Of a stretch of DNA of 64,000 nucleotides, positions 1-8,902 are shown in pieces. A model generated the notes under the pieces. That model was not told the origin of the DNA. It saw only the letters and a program-made list of their open reading frames with translations, and did not search any database. Numbering within the stretch: the stretch's first letter is position 1; each line of letters begins with the position of its first letter. Both the position numbers and the translations under genes were made by a program. Source of the stretch: an uncultured Kordiimonas sp. (lineage in GTDB: Bacteria; Pseudomonadota; Alphaproteobacteria; Sphingomonadales; Kordiimonadaceae); assembly GCA_947503575.1 (NCBI GenBank), contig CANNDZ010000002.1, positions 62,001-126,000 of the forward strand, written 5' to 3'.

Positions 1-360
1 CCCTTTTCCCCAAAGGCAGTTAAACGGTACGCCATGGATTACGCTGATCATGTGCAATTACATCATCATTTGGAATGGTCGGCATTTGAAACGTGGCGCG
101 CTGATGCTGGCCGAAGGTTGGTTTTGCTAACGACGCAGGCTGTACAGTCTTATGTTGATTTTAATTTTGAAGATGACGACATTTTAATTGTCGGCAGCGA
201 ATCTTCTGGTGCGCCGGATTATGTACACGCTGTTGCCGATGCACGGGTAACCATACCCATGACAGCACAGGTGCGGTCTTTGAATGTGGCGGTTGCAGCC
301 GCAATGGTGCTTGGGGAAGCATTGCGCCAGACAGACGGTTTTAAAAATATCGAACGATGA
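1..360 (+). CDS. trmL: TrmL tRNA 2'-O-methyltransferase, 5'-truncated by the window edge
   Basis: The reading frame is open from base 1, so the start lies outside the window; about 119 C-terminal residues are visible. TrmL is a cytoplasmic SPOUT enzyme that 2'-O-methylates the wobble nucleotide (C34/U34) of tRNA-Leu using S-adenosylmethionine. The visible part matches the family: an F-S-P-K-x-x-K-R-Y-A-M-D-Y segment at the left edge, then the knotted C-terminal core with [14 protein letters not shown] and [18 protein letters not shown], where SPOUT proteins bind the methyl donor. It ends 17 bases before hemF and is probably co-transcribed with it. A related SpoU-type 2'-O-methylase is possible, but length and motif order favour TrmL. 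Confidence 0.88.
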   Translation, partial: PFSPKAVKRYAMDYADHVQLHHHLEWSAFETWRADAGRRLVLLTTQAVQSYVDFNFEDDDILIVGSESSGAPDYVHAVADARVTIPMTAQVRSLNVAVAAAMVLGEALRQTDGFKNIER

Positions 361-377
361 GAGCGAGGAATGACACT

Positions 378-1253
378 ATGAACGACACCGACATGGATTC
401 GAAGAAAAAGGAAGCAGCGGCTTGGTTTAAATCCCTTAGGGATCAGATTTGTGCCAGTTTCGAGGCAATAGAAGACGACCATACTGGTGCCCTCGCTGAT
501 CGCGACCCAGGGCGTTTTGAGCGCAAAAACTGGGAGCGAACCAATCAATCCGACGGTGCGCCTGGGGGTGGCGGGCAAATGTCTGTCATGAGAGGCGGCC
601 GAGTTTTCGAGAAAGTCGGCGTTAATATCTCTACAGTATTTGGCACCTTTAGCGAAGAGTTCGCCAAAAATATGCCCGGTGCCGCCGAAGATCCACGGTT
701 TTTTGCAACCGGCATTTCGTTGGTGGCGCACATGAACAGCCCACGGGTGCCTGCGGTGCATATGAATACCCGCTTTATCGTCACGACCAAAAGCTGGTTT
801 GGTGGCGGCGCGGACCTGAATGCACCCCTGCCTGATGCGACCGATACCGCCGATTTCCATGCCGCTCTGAAAGACTGCTGTGACCGCCACGGCAGTGACT
901 ATTATGACCGCTACAAAAAATGGTGCGACGAATATTTCTTCAACGTTCACCGTAACAAGGCACGTGGTGAAGGCGGCATCTTCTACGACCAGCTTGCAAC
1001 AGGCGACTGGGCGGCAGATTTTGAATTCACCAAGGATGTTGGTCGCACATTTAACACCATCTATCCGGCACTGGTACGCCGCCGCATGGGCGAAGACTGG
1101 ACAGACGAGGAACGGGAAACACAGCTTGTTTATCGGGGCCACTATGCTGAATTCAACCTAGCATATGACCGGGGAACAACGTTTGGTCTTAAAACCGGCG
1201 GTAACATTGAAGCGATTCTGATGTCCCTGCCCCCAATGGCCAAATGGCCATAA
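378..1253 (+). CDS. hemF: Oxygen-dependent coproporphyrinogen III oxidase
   Basis: HemF oxidatively decarboxylates coproporphyrinogen III to protoporphyrinogen IX with O2 in haem synthesis, in the cytoplasm. The 291-residue product has the usual family length and signatures: [20 protein letters not shown] near the N-terminus, [14 protein letters not shown], the histidine-bearing [19 protein letters not shown], and the C-terminal [20 protein letters not shown] with SLPP near the end. An in-frame ATG lies 21 bases upstream at 357, but the start at 378 has GCGAGGA at a good distance and fits family N-termini. It follows trmL closely on the same strand. The oxygen-dependent form implies an aerobic or facultative lifestyle. 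All key motifs are intact. Confidence 0.96.
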   Translation: MNDTDMDSKKKEAAAWFKSLRDQICASFEAIEDDHTGALADRDPGRFERKNWERTNQSDGAPGGGGQMSVMRGGRVFEKVGVNISTVFGTFSEEFAKNMPGAAEDPRFFATGISLVAHMNSPRVPAVHMNTRFIVTTKSWFGGGADLNAPLPDATDTADFHAALKDCCDRHGSDYYDRYKKWCDEYFFNVHRNKARGEGGIFYDQLATGDWAADFEFTKDVGRTFNTIYPALVRRRMGEDWTDEERETQLVYRGHYAEFNLAYDRGTTFGLKTGGNIEAILMSLPPMAKWP

Positions 1254-1352
1254 CAACTCTGTGACTGCCTATTGGAATGCCGCAAAATGGTCTTATTTTG
1301 TTGGCTGACTGTTACATGATGGACGGACATCTGATTGCTTGAAGGACACCTA

Positions 1353-1937
1353 ATGGCTGGAATAACCCGATACATGATTGCAGGACTGTTTTCTCTAGTG
1401 CTCGCTGCACCAGCTGCATATGCAGACAAAAGCGACAGAAAACGGGCAGAAATACAGGAAATGCGGCAAGAAGTGCTGGAAAGGCTGTATGAAGACCGAC
1501 CTGAAACACGGTTGGAAATCAAAAACTCGGTAGGGTATGCCGTCTTTTCCAACCTTGGCGTCAATGTGATCTTTGTGTCGGGCGGCGGCGGCAAAGGTGT
1601 TGCTAAAAACCAGATAACCGGCGAAGAAACCTACATGCGTATGGGGAGCGTTGGTGTGGGTTTAGGCCTTGGTGTTAAAGACTTTCGCGCCATATTCGTT
1701 TTCCATGACCAAAAAGCGTTCAACGACTTTGTCGAAAAAGGCTGGGACTTTTCCGGCGAAGCCGATGCCGCTGCAAATTCCGGCGACAAAGGCGGCGAAC
1801 TGTCTGGCGCCACAACGCTGAGCAAAAAGGTGAATGTGTACCAATACAGCAAAGCCGGCTTGGCATTACAGGCAACGTTGCGCGGCACCAAATACTGGAA
1901 AGATAAAAAGCTGAACCGAAGCAGCGAGAGCCGTTAA
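1353..1937 (+). CDS. Secreted SYLF (YSC84-like) domain protein
   Basis: The 194-residue protein starts with a cleavable signal peptide (basic start, hydrophobic stretch to about residue 20, A-x-A before ADKSD), so it is probably periplasmic. The mature part carries the SYLF domain: SVGYAVFSNLGVNVIFVSGGGGKG, a GVGLGLGVKDFRAIFVF strand and the C-terminal YQYSKAGLALQATLRGTKYW. SYLF domains bind lipids, notably phosphoinositides in eukaryotes; the bacterial role is poorly known. The ATG at 1353 has AAGGA seven bases upstream; an in-frame TTG at 1335 lacks this. It converges with cca, with one base between stop codons. Family assignment is firm, function is not. Confidence 0.85.
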   Translation: MAGITRYMIAGLFSLVLAAPAAYADKSDRKRAEIQEMRQEVLERLYEDRPETRLEIKNSVGYAVFSNLGVNVIFVSGGGGKGVAKNQITGEETYMRMGSVGVGLGLGVKDFRAIFVFHDQKAFNDFVEKGWDFSGEADAAANSGDKGGELSGATTLSKKVNVYQYSKAGLALQATLRGTKYWKDKKLNRSSESR

Positions 1938-1938
1938 T

Positions 1939-3135
1939 CTATTTTCGGACAATCGCCTTTAGCAGATCGTCTTTGGAGAGTGAAAAGCCGCTGGCAATCC
2001 ATGCGCCTTCAAGCTCTCCAAGCATAACGCCCATTTCCTTCCCCTCACGGAAGCCCATAATCTTCAGGTCTTCGCCCGAAACGGGAAAAACAGGGCGTTG
2101 CCAACTTTCAGCGCGAAGTATGAATTCTGGCCGCTTCTCACCAAGATAAGACTTTAGGGCTTCGGCAACAGCACGCTTGCCAAAACGGTACAACAGAGGG
2201 TCAATTGTATCTGCACTCAACAACGCAGTATCAGCCTGCCTGACCGTTTCCATAAAATCTTTCTGCTTGCCCGACAAACGGAAAGACCGTGCAACAACTT
2301 TGGCTGCCGCCGGACTATAAAGCTTGCTTAGTCTGGTCTCTGGCGCCGTTTGGCTGTCATTGGCTGTTTCTGCCGCCAGGAGCTGGCGAAAGGCGTCGAC
2401 ATCCGCCTCAACGTCACCAATCATCGGCAATATCCTGATCTTTTGCATGGCCTGCAGGTAAATCAACGGTTCGGCAACCATCAACAGCTTCAAAAGCTCA
2501 TCACGCACTCTTTCGCGAGACAGATTACCAACGTCGCTTGCGCAGGCTTTGCAGGCACTCAAGCCGACGGCGTCAAGAGTTACGCCAAATCGGGCACTAA
2601 AACGGAAAAAACGATATATCCTTAGCGCATCCTCTTTAATGCGGCTCTCCGCATCCCCGATAAAGCGAACGCGCCCAGCTTCAAGGTCGGCAAGCCCGCC
2701 GCATGGGTCGTAAATCTGACCATCATGACCAGCATAAAGCGCATTAATCGTGAAATCCCGGCGCGCGGCATCTGCGGCCCAGTCATCAGTGAACGCTACC
2801 GTCGCATGGCGCCCATCGGTTTCTATATCCCGCCGCAAGGTTGTTATCTCTCGCGCTTCTCCGTTCCAAACCGCCGTTATTGTTCCATGCTGAATACCAG
2901 TGGCAATGGTTTTGATACCAACCGCTTCAAGCAGTGCCTGCGTTTGGCCGGGCAAGTGGGATGTAGCCATATCAATATCTTTGACAGCAAACCCCAGCAA
3001 GCTGTCGCGGATGGCACCACCAACAAAGCGGGTGTTCGCCTCACCAAGGGCATCAAATATCTTTTGGGAAAATGCGTTAGAAAGCCAGTTCGGGTGCCAG
3101 TTCGCTGATGGGTTAACTGGTGTGTTAGCGGCCAT
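1939..3135 (-). CDS. cca: CCA tRNA nucleotidyltransferase / poly(A) polymerase family
   Basis: This class II nucleotidyltransferase probably adds or repairs the 3'-CCA end of tRNA. Near the N-terminus it has RFVGGAIRDSLLG followed by DID (about residues 51-53), the two metal-binding aspartates. Further on come RRDFTINAL and the nucleotide-binding region R-I-K-E-D-A-L-R-I-Y-R-F-F-R-F. A helical C-terminal part follows, giving about 398 residues, normal for alphaproteobacterial forms without an HD domain. The ATG at 3135 overlaps the end of the upstream DUF6111 gene, which indicates translational coupling; longer in-frame starts would lie deep in that gene. It is the last gene of DUF1285-Nudix-DUF6111-cca. 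A poly(A) polymerase role cannot be excluded from sequence alone. Confidence 0.9.
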   Translation of the reverse strand: MAANTPVNPSANWHPNWLSNAFSQKIFDALGEANTRFVGGAIRDSLLGFAVKDIDMATSHLPGQTQALLEAVGIKTIATGIQHGTITAVWNGEAREITTLRRDIETDGRHATVAFTDDWAADAARRDFTINALYAGHDGQIYDPCGGLADLEAGRVRFIGDAESRIKEDALRIYRFFRFSARFGVTLDAVGLSACKACASDVGNLSRERVRDELLKLLMVAEPLIYLQAMQKIRILPMIGDVEADVDAFRQLLAAETANDSQTAPETRLSKLYSPAAAKVVARSFRLSGKQKDFMETVRQADTALLSADTIDPLLYRFGKRAVAEALKSYLGEKRPEFILRAESWQRPVFPVSGEDLKIMGFREGKEMGVMLGELEGAWIASGFSLSKDDLLKAIVRK

Positions 3136-3469
3136 CGGTCGGCGGGTCTTTAGGGGGGGCAGAAGGTACAGGAGTTTGGTCTTGTTCCAGCTCATCGCGC
3201 GGAACGAACCTGCCCGGGATGAGTTTTCCGTTTTCAACACGGGCGGGTACATACACCGAATCTATATCGCCTGATGAATCGTCAGAAAACCGCAAACCAA
3301 GGCCTGTGGCCAAAAGCGCAATGAGAACAAGCGAGAGCCCGATACACAGCCGCTTAAATTCAAGCTTACGCGTTGCCTCATCCAGGTCTCGTTTCACACG
3401 CCACCGCAACCACAGCAGCACACCAACAATGGGGATCAAAAACAGCAAAACCCTCAAGATAATTATCAT
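3125..3469 (-). CDS. Small membrane protein, DUF6111-like
   Basis: The 114-residue product has two predicted membrane helices (about residues 2-20 and 38-58) with a short basic loop between them. A hydrophilic tail follows, containing VYVPARVENGKLIPGRFVP and a proline-rich end. The tail motif and the position between a CoA-type Nudix gene and cca match the DUF6111 family of alphaproteobacteria. Its function is unknown. It starts one base after the Nudix stop and its end overlaps the cca start by 11 bases, so the genes are tightly coupled. No catalytic motif is visible. The linkage suggests a housekeeping role, but nothing in the protein says which. Confidence 0.72.
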   Translation of the reverse strand: MIIILRVLLFLIPIVGVLLWLRWRVKRDLDEATRKLEFKRLCIGLSLVLIALLATGLGLRFSDDSSGDIDSVYVPARVENGKLIPGRFVPRDELEQDQTPVPSAPPKDPPTDGR

Positions 3470-3470
3470 G

Positions 3471-4094
3471 TCAAACCGGCTCCCGCGCAGCTTCCAGAAC
3501 ATCAACAAGATTGACCAGCATAGCTGCGGTTGCGCCCCAAATAAAATAATCACCAAAAGGCATGGCATAATAATGCCGCCTGCGCCCGCGCCAAACGGCG
3601 CTTTGTCGTTGATGGTTTCGCCGATCCATCACAAAGTCCAATGGCACTTCAAAAACGCCTGCTACTTCATCGGCTTGGACCTGCAGCGAAAAACCAGGCT
3701 GGACCGTCGCAACAACGGGCGTGATTTCAAAGCCAGTACCCGTGCGGTAAGTATCTAAACTACCATGTACACTGATGTGATTGGCGGCTAGCCCAATCTC
3801 CTCGTCTGTCTCTCGCAAAGCAGCAGCGACAGCGTTTTCGTCATCCGGATCGATGCTACCACCCGGAAAGCTGACCTGCCCCGCATGTTTGGCGAGATGT
3901 TCAGTCCGTTTGGTCAGCAGAATAGTTTCTGCATTCTGGTGCAGTACAATCGGCACCAAAACCGCTGCTTGGCGGGTTGGCTCCTCAAGGGCAACTGTCT
4001 CGCCCCGTTCAGCATTCAGGTCAAAGTCACTGCGTGCACCCCTTGCACCGGGGTTGCTCTCTGAAAGTGCTTTTTCCAGCCAGCCCTCAATCAT
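3471..4094 (-). CDS. Nudix hydrolase, CoA pyrophosphatase type
   Basis: The 207-residue protein carries a Nudix box at about residues 78-102: FPGGSIDPDDENAV followed by RETDEEIGL, which supplies the metal-binding glutamates. The D-P-x-D inside the box and the preceding LLTKRTEHLAKHAGQVSFPGG are typical of the NudL/YeaB group. That group splits CoA or acyl-CoA into phosphopantetheine and 3',5'-ADP. The start is the ATG at 4094, which overlaps the stop of the DUF1285 gene as ATGA; an upstream TTG would run back into that gene. Order and overlaps place it second in the DUF1285-Nudix-DUF6111-cca operon. Substrate is inferred from family; other nucleoside diphosphate derivatives are possible. Confidence 0.85.
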   Translation of the reverse strand: MIEGWLEKALSESNPGARGARSDFDLNAERGETVALEEPTRQAAVLVPIVLHQNAETILLTKRTEHLAKHAGQVSFPGGSIDPDDENAVAAALRETDEEIGLAANHISVHGSLDTYRTGTGFEITPVVATVQPGFSLQVQADEVAGVFEVPLDFVMDRRNHQRQSAVWRGRRRHYYAMPFGDYFIWGATAAMLVNLVDVLEAAREPV

Positions 4095-4687
4095 ACATTC
4101 CCCCTGGCAGAGTTCGGCCATTCCCCGAGTGAAAAACGCTTTCCACCACTCATGATAGAACACCGCTCTACATCGCCATCATCTTCTATATCGCCCTTGT
4201 CAATCAACTCGTAATATGCGGGTCTGGCAATTAGCGCTTCCAGCCTACCGCGCACAAGGACATAGGGCCGGGGTTCACCGGAGGTTTCGTCAACCACCAC
4301 CCTGATCGGGCTCTCAGGTCCCGCAATGATGCGGTCGCCAACATTGGTCGTAAAGCAAATCGTTTGGTTGTTACCATCACCTGCAACGTCTACCGCGACG
4401 GCAACAAACGGTGCATCATCGACGGTAATGCCAATTTTCTCGACCGGCGTAACCAGATACGTTTTTCCGTCATCATCTTTTCGCAGGACAGAAGCAAACA
4501 AGCGCACCATTTTCTCCCGTCCGATAGGCGTGCCCATGTAAAACCACGTTCCATCGCTGGCGATACGCATATCGATGTCGCCGCAGAAATCGGGATTCCA
4601 TTTTTCAACGGGTGGGAATTTTTGATCACCAACCTGCTTGGCAAAACTTGCCAGATCAAAGCCTGAGTTTATTTGCACACCCGACAT
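4091..4687 (-). CDS. DUF1285 family protein
   Basis: The 198-residue soluble protein has the DUF1285 layout: an N-terminal CGDIDMRIASDGTWFYMGTPIGREKMVRLFASVLR segment, then Y-L-V-T-P-V-E-K and a C-terminal RPYVLVRGRLEALIARPAYYEL. The biochemical function of the family is not established. The start at 4687 has AGGAG nine bases upstream; an in-frame ATG seven codons earlier has no such site. It is the first gene of a four-gene operon and its stop overlaps the Nudix start by four bases. The same order DUF1285-Nudix-DUF6111-cca recurs in alphaproteobacteria (recalled, not searched), which suggests a shared role around nucleotide or RNA metabolism. Confidence 0.82.
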   Translation of the reverse strand: MSGVQINSGFDLASFAKQVGDQKFPPVEKWNPDFCGDIDMRIASDGTWFYMGTPIGREKMVRLFASVLRKDDDGKTYLVTPVEKIGITVDDAPFVAVAVDVAGDGNNQTICFTTNVGDRIIAGPESPIRVVVDETSGEPRPYVLVRGRLEALIARPAYYELIDKGDIEDDGDVERCSIMSGGKRFSLGEWPNSARGNV

Positions 4688-4756
4688 AAAACATTCTCCT
4701 GCTCTCATTATATGGCGCTTGGAGAGCGGATGAAAAGGCTTATGCTGCTTTAGTTT

Positions 4757-5332
4757 TTAAACTGCAATCGCCATCCCTGCATTGTCAGTAGGTATAGATT
4801 GTGCTGCGGCCTGGGCAGACCATGGAAGCAGGGTGCCAACAGCCGGGAGTGATGGCAAACTGGCTGACTGGCGCACCATCAACCGACGCGCATCCTTACC
4901 GCCTGGCAGAGTGATAAAACTGGGTAATACGGGGGCAAACCCGAACCGCGAGTAATAGCCGGGGTCCCCAACCAATAAAATACGCTGATACCCCTTGGCT
5001 TCCGCGGAATGAATAGCCCGAAAAGCCAACGAAGAGCCAACACCGCTCCCCTGAATATCCGGATCAACGGCCAGCGGGCCAAGCAAAAGAGCCTCAGAAA
5101 CAGTATTTGTGATCAAGTCACGTACTATGGTTGGCCAGAAGCGAATAGTTGCGGCAAGCCCCGAAGGTCCACGCGCCACCAGACACAATGAGGACACAGG
5201 ATCGACACCTTCACGTAAGGCATAACTCGCTTTTTCATGCCGGCCCGGCCCAAATACTTTATCAAGAAGAAGGGTGATATCCACTTCGTCGGATATCCGT
5301 TCTATATCGAACGTAAACATATCATTTTCCAT
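4757..5332 (-). CDS. GNAT family N-acetyltransferase (YhbS-like)
   Basis: The roughly 191-residue product has a complete GNAT fold. Motif A appears as LLGPLAVDPDIQGSGVGSSL, with the acetyl-CoA-binding Q-x-x-G-V-G. It is followed by ILLVGDPGYYSRFGFAPV, the Y-Y-x-R-F-G-F signature of the YhbS subgroup. The substrate is unknown. The start is uncertain: ATGs at 5347, 5332 and 5320 are all in frame and none has a strong ribosome-binding site. The region upstream to 5491 is open but reads unlike a GNAT N-terminus. About 200 bases without a clear signal separate it from the peptidase upstream, so it may have its own promoter. Confidence 0.8.
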   Translation of the reverse strand: MENDMFTFDIERISDEVDITLLLDKVFGPGRHEKASYALREGVDPVSSLCLVARGPSGLAATIRFWPTIVRDLITNTVSEALLLGPLAVDPDIQGSGVGSSLAFRAIHSAEAKGYQRILLVGDPGYYSRFGFAPVLPSFITLPGGKDARRLMVRQSASLPSLPAVGTLLPWSAQAAAQSIPTDNAGMAIAV

Positions 5333-5531
5333 ATCAATGACGCACATGCGCGTTGGACAACAAAGGTTTTTTGATCCGTCCCTTAGCGTCGTCGCAGTCG
5401 GTTTAACCGATTGATATGAATTGTTTTTAACATATGACTTGTTACGATTTTGTGTTTGAAGTGGCCGGACCATAAGACCTTGCGGGCACAAGGTCCAGCA
5501 TTTGTTTTCCCGGTGCCGATTGTAGCAAACC

Positions 5532-6494
5532 CTAGTCGGCTTTACCAGCTAACCAGCGGTCTATGTCAATAGCTGCGATAACAACAGTTTCCAGTGACCG
5601 AAGGAAAAAATCGGTTGGAATAGTGTCAAAATCATCACTTGGCTGGTGATAGTGCGGATGGTCTTCAACGCCAAAGTATAAAAAGGGCACCCCTGCACGG
5701 TGAAAAGGCCCTTGATCGGAGGCAAAAGTCCAATCCCCACTGCCCAAAGCGGGGTCATCATGGCCCATCTTAAGGGAAACAGGCGCTTTATCTGCTACGC
5801 CCTCGACAATAGGCTTTAACTCCGGACGATGAAACACGCCCGCGACATAGAGTTCGTTTTTATCGCTTCGGCTGAGCATATCGAAATTGATATTAAAGGC
5901 GACATTCTTGTCGATCATTTCCATGTTCCGCACAAACGCCCGCGCACCTTGCAAACCCATTTCTTCAGCATCAAACAAGGCGAAAATCACATCATTTTGC
6001 GGGGGAGTTTCCTTGAAGTTTTCGGCGATTGCCAGAACCCCGGCCACACCTGACGCATTGTCGTCTGCGCCGTTATAAATCTGGCCATCACGAACACCCA
6101 CATGATCATAATGAGCAGAAATAACGATTGTTTTGCCCGTATCGCCGGTGCCATCCATCCGGAACAGCAGATTCGTGCCAATCACCTCAGGCAATTCTTC
6201 GCCGTTGCGACGACGCGGTGTAAAGCGAAACGAATGCTCATAGGTGGGACCCACAGGGCTATAGCCGTATTTGGATATCTCGCGTAGCAGAAACGCGCGT
6301 GCGAGGGCACCACCTTCGGTGCCGGCTGCTCGCCCGTTCATCTCATCAGCCGCAAGCGTTTGAACGGTCGCTAACGCTGCATCCCTGTCAAAGGTGACAG
6401 AATCGTTAGCGAAAGCTTGGTCTGGGGAGACGCGACCAGCCCACGCTGCAAGAACAAACGAAATAGTCAAAGAAAGAGTACGATATCTGGTCAT
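5532..6494 (-). CDS. Secreted M28 family zinc aminopeptidase
   Basis: The 320-residue protein begins with a signal peptide (MTRYRTLSLTISFVLAAWAG), so it is exported, probably to the periplasm. The catalytic domain shows the M28 di-zinc ligands in order: SAHYDH (His), NGADDNASG (bridging Asp), DAEEMG (catalytic and binding Glu), NFDM (Asp) and HPHYHQPSDD (His). Enzymes of this family remove N-terminal residues from peptides. The start at 6494 gives a normal signal peptide; an ATG five codons upstream is the alternative. It lies downstream of the groEL terminator on the same strand and is likely a separate unit. All expected metal ligands are present, so it should be active. Confidence 0.9.
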   Translation of the reverse strand: MTRYRTLSLTISFVLAAWAGRVSPDQAFANDSVTFDRDAALATVQTLAADEMNGRAAGTEGGALARAFLLREISKYGYSPVGPTYEHSFRFTPRRRNGEELPEVIGTNLLFRMDGTGDTGKTIVISAHYDHVGVRDGQIYNGADDNASGVAGVLAIAENFKETPPQNDVIFALFDAEEMGLQGARAFVRNMEMIDKNVAFNINFDMLSRSDKNELYVAGVFHRPELKPIVEGVADKAPVSLKMGHDDPALGSGDWTFASDQGPFHRAGVPFLYFGVEDHPHYHQPSDDFDTIPTDFFLRSLETVVIAAIDIDRWLAGKAD

Positions 6495-6648
6495 GTGGGC
6501 TCTTTTCAAATGGATGGATAAGCATTGGTCAGTCTATGCGGTTTTCTTGTTAAGACAAGGTATTCACGCTTCGCCAAAATAATACCTAACAAACTCCCGA
6601 AGCAGTTTGGCCAGCCCTGTGCATCTCGTGAATTGCGCCTCGCTTGCA

Positions 6649-6680
6649 CAAAAAAGCCCCCCGGCGATGAGCCGGGAGGC
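6649..6680 (-). terminator. Rho-independent terminator of groESL
   Basis: On the minus strand a 10-bp GC-rich stem (GCCTCCCGGC / GCCGGGGGGC, one G-U pair) with a five-base loop is followed directly by six T residues. It lies about 30 bases past the groEL stop codon and separates groESL from the peptidase gene. Confidence 0.88.
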
Positions 6681-6709
6681 AAATTTTAGCAGATTATGGT
6701 GCGTATGGC

Positions 6710-8362
6710 TTAGAAGCCCATGCCACCCATACCGCCCATGTCAGGCATGCCACCGCCGCCAGGCATTGGAGCGGGCTTGTCTTCCGGTGCGTCAGCAACC
6801 ATTGCTTCGGTCGTAATCATCAGGCCAGCAATAGAAGCCGCATCCTGCAATGCAGAGCGAACAACTTTTGTCGGGTCAATGATACCAGCAGCCACGAGGT
6901 CTGTGTAAACCTCATTTTGAGCATCGAAACCATGGTTTGGATCGTCTTGCTCAAGCAGTTTGCCAGCAACAACCGCTCCGTCAACACCAGCGTTTTCAGC
7001 GATCTGACGCGCAGGAGCCTGCAATGCGCGACGAATAATCGCAACACCGCGGGTCTGGTCGTCGTTTGCACCTTCAAGGCCTTCAAGGGCTTTTGTCGCG
7101 TACAGAAGTGCAGTACCGCCACCGGCAACAACGCCTTCTTCAACAGCCGCGCGGGTTGCGTGCAGTGCGTCGTCAACGCGGTCCTTGCGTTCTTTCACTT
7201 CTACTTCAGTTGCGCCGCCAACTTTGATCACAGCAACACCACCAGAGAGTTTAGCAAGACGCTCTTGCAGCTTCTCTTTATCATAGTCAGACGTTGTGCT
7301 TTCGATCTGTGCTTTGATCTGCTCAACGCGCGCCTTGATGTCGTCTTCTGCGCCAATACCGTCGACAATTGTTGTGTCTTCTTTGGTGATGTTCACGCGC
7401 TTGGCGGAACCCAGCATGTCGATACCAACATTCTCAAGCTTGATGCCCAGGTCTTCAGAAATCACCTGACCGTTCGTGAGAACGGCGATGTCTTCCAGCA
7501 TGGCTTTGCGGCGATCGCCGAAGCCAGGGGCTTTAACGGCAGCAATTTTGAGACCACCACGCAGCTTGTTAACAACAAGCGTTGCCAGGGCTTCGCCTTC
7601 GATGTCCTCAGCAATGATCAACAGCGGACGGCTAGTTTGAACAACAGCTTCCAGCAATGGGAGCATTGGCTGCAGGTTAGAAAGTTTCTTTTCGTGCAGC
7701 AGGATCAATGGATCGTCCAGATCAACTGTCATTTTTTCAGCATTGGTGATGAAGTAAGGTGACAGGTAACCGCGGTCGAACTGCATACCTTCAACAACGT
7801 CCAGCTCGCTTTCAAGACCTTTGGCTTCTTCAACCGTGATAACGCCTTCTTTGCCAACTTTTTCCATGGCAGCAGCGATATCTTTACCAACTTGAGCTTC
7901 GCCGTTGGCAGAGATTGTTCCAACTTGCTCGATCTCTTCGTTGGTGGTCACAGTTTTAGACCGGCTTTTCAGGTCTTCCACAACTTTGGTTGTAGCAAGA
8001 TCGATACCGCGCTTCAGGTCCATTGGGTTCATGCCAGCGGCAACTGATTTCATGCCTTCACGCACGATAGACTGTGCCAGCACAGTTGCTGTTGTGGTGC
8101 CATCACCGGCCACGTCATTGGTGCGGCTCGCGACTTCCTTCACCATTTGTGCGCCCATGTTTTCGAACTTGTCAGCAAGTTCGATTTCTTTGGCAACAGA
8201 TACACCGTCTTTGGTGATGCGAGGTGCACCAAAAGACTTGTCCAGAACAACGTTCCGGCCTTTTGGACCCAAGGTTACTTTTACAGCGTTCGCGAGCGTA
8301 TCGACACCAGCAACAATTTTGGTACGCGCTTCATCACGAAGTTTTACGTCTTTTGCAGCCAT
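6710..8362 (-). CDS. groEL: Chaperonin GroEL (HSP60)
   Basis: GroEL forms the double seven-subunit ring that folds proteins in the cytoplasm using ATP. The 550-residue sequence is full length and highly conserved. It has the N-terminal [10 protein letters not shown], the ATP site [12 protein letters not shown] and [11 protein letters not shown], the apical domain, and a flexible tail rich in G-G-M repeats ending MGGMGGMGF. The ATG at 8362 has AGGAGG seven bases upstream. It follows groES by 58 bases and both are expected to be read from the upstream CIRCE-controlled heat-shock promoter. A strong terminator follows. This is the only GroEL in the window. Confidence 0.99.
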   Translation of the reverse strand: MAAKDVKLRDEARTKIVAGVDTLANAVKVTLGPKGRNVVLDKSFGAPRITKDGVSVAKEIELADKFENMGAQMVKEVASRTNDVAGDGTTTATVLAQSIVREGMKSVAAGMNPMDLKRGIDLATTKVVEDLKSRSKTVTTNEEIEQVGTISANGEAQVGKDIAAAMEKVGKEGVITVEEAKGLESELDVVEGMQFDRGYLSPYFITNAEKMTVDLDDPLILLHEKKLSNLQPMLPLLEAVVQTSRPLLIIAEDIEGEALATLVVNKLRGGLKIAAVKAPGFGDRRKAMLEDIAVLTNGQVISEDLGIKLENVGIDMLGSAKRVNITKEDTTIVDGIGAEDDIKARVEQIKAQIESTTSDYDKEKLQERLAKLSGGVAVIKVGGATEVEVKERKDRVDDALHATRAAVEEGVVAGGGTALLYATKALEGLEGANDDQTRGVAIIRRALQAPARQIAENAGVDGAVVAGKLLEQDDPNHGFDAQNEVYTDLVAAGIIDPTKVVRSALQDAASIAGLMITTEAMVADAPEDKPAPMPGGGGMPDMGGMGGMGF

Positions 8363-8420
8363 TTTTGGCCTCCTAATACGTCAGATTAAAGTGTTAAATG
8401 GGGAGACGGGAGCCGAGTAT

Positions 8421-8708
8421 TTACTCGATAATACCCATGATGTCTTTTTCCTGCATGATCAGCATGTCTACACCGTCAAGCTTGACTTCGGTGCCAGACC
8501 ATTTGCCAAACAGGATTTTGTCACCAACTTTGACATCCAGAGCGGTCACTGTGCCATCTTCGGCTTTAGAGCCGGCGCCAACAGCAACAACTTCACCTTC
8601 TGATGGTTTTTCTTGAGCGGTGTCTGGCAGGATAATGCCGCCAGCTGTTTTAGCTTCGCTTTCAAGACGCTTGACCAATACACGGTCATGAAGCGGACGA
8701 AAAGCCAT
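8421..8708 (-). CDS. groES: Co-chaperonin GroES
   Basis: GroES is the seven-subunit lid of the GroEL folding chamber. The 95-residue protein has the full family pattern: [12 protein letters not shown] at the start, the mobile-loop region [21 protein letters not shown] that contacts GroEL, and a C-terminal [22 protein letters not shown]. The start has AGGAG at a good distance. It is the first gene of the groESL operon. A CIRCE operator lies about 38 bases upstream of its start and a sigma-32-type promoter just beyond, so it should be induced on heat and protein-folding stress. Confidence 0.99.
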   Translation of the reverse strand: MAFRPLHDRVLVKRLESEAKTAGGIILPDTAQEKPSEGEVVAVGAGSKAEDGTVTALDVKVGDKILFGKWSGTEVKLDGVDMLIMQEKDIMGIIE

Positions 8709-8745
8709 GGTTTGTCTCCTAATTGATAAACCGGATTATGATTTG

Positions 8746-8772
8746 TTAGCACTCACCCTAACAGAGTGCTAG
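8746..8772 (-). promoter_or_regulatory. CIRCE operator (HrcA site) of groESL
   Basis: TTAGCACTC-N9-GAGTGCTAG matches the CIRCE consensus at every arm base except the last one. CIRCE is bound by the repressor HrcA and is known upstream of groESL in alphaproteobacteria. It lies between the candidate sigma-32 promoter and groES, a good place to block transcription. hrcA itself is not in the window. Confidence 0.95.
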
Positions 8773-8781
8773 TGCCGCAGT

Positions 8782-8810
8782 ATGTAGGGTAAGTTGGATA
8801 ATCATTCAAG
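8782..8810 (-). promoter_or_regulatory. Candidate RpoH (sigma-32) promoter of groESL
   Basis: On the minus strand CTTGAA (8805-8810) and CTACAT (8782-8787) are separated by 17 bases. This resembles the alphaproteobacterial sigma-32 consensus (CTTGAA/C and a C-Y-A/T-A-x-A-T type -10). The -10 element ends about 10 bases upstream of the CIRCE element, so initiation would fall at or just before the operator. The rpoH gene is also in this window. Confidence 0.62.
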
Positions 8811-8902
8811 AGCCATGAGGAATTTTTTCTGCTAGGAAATTGACCAGCGGGATTTGAGTGTTCTACCCATGAAATAGTAACCACTGGATCGAATGAAATA
8901 AT

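Noticed and set aside
219-1142. Long open frame (about 307 codons) on the minus strand opposite hemF
   Set aside because: hemF on the plus strand has all family motifs over the same bases. The antisense translation has no recognisable domain and a composition typical of shadow frames.
6917-7762. Long open frame on the plus strand opposite groEL
   Set aside because: groEL is unmistakable; its biased codon use leaves stops rare on the opposite strand. The translation resembles no protein.
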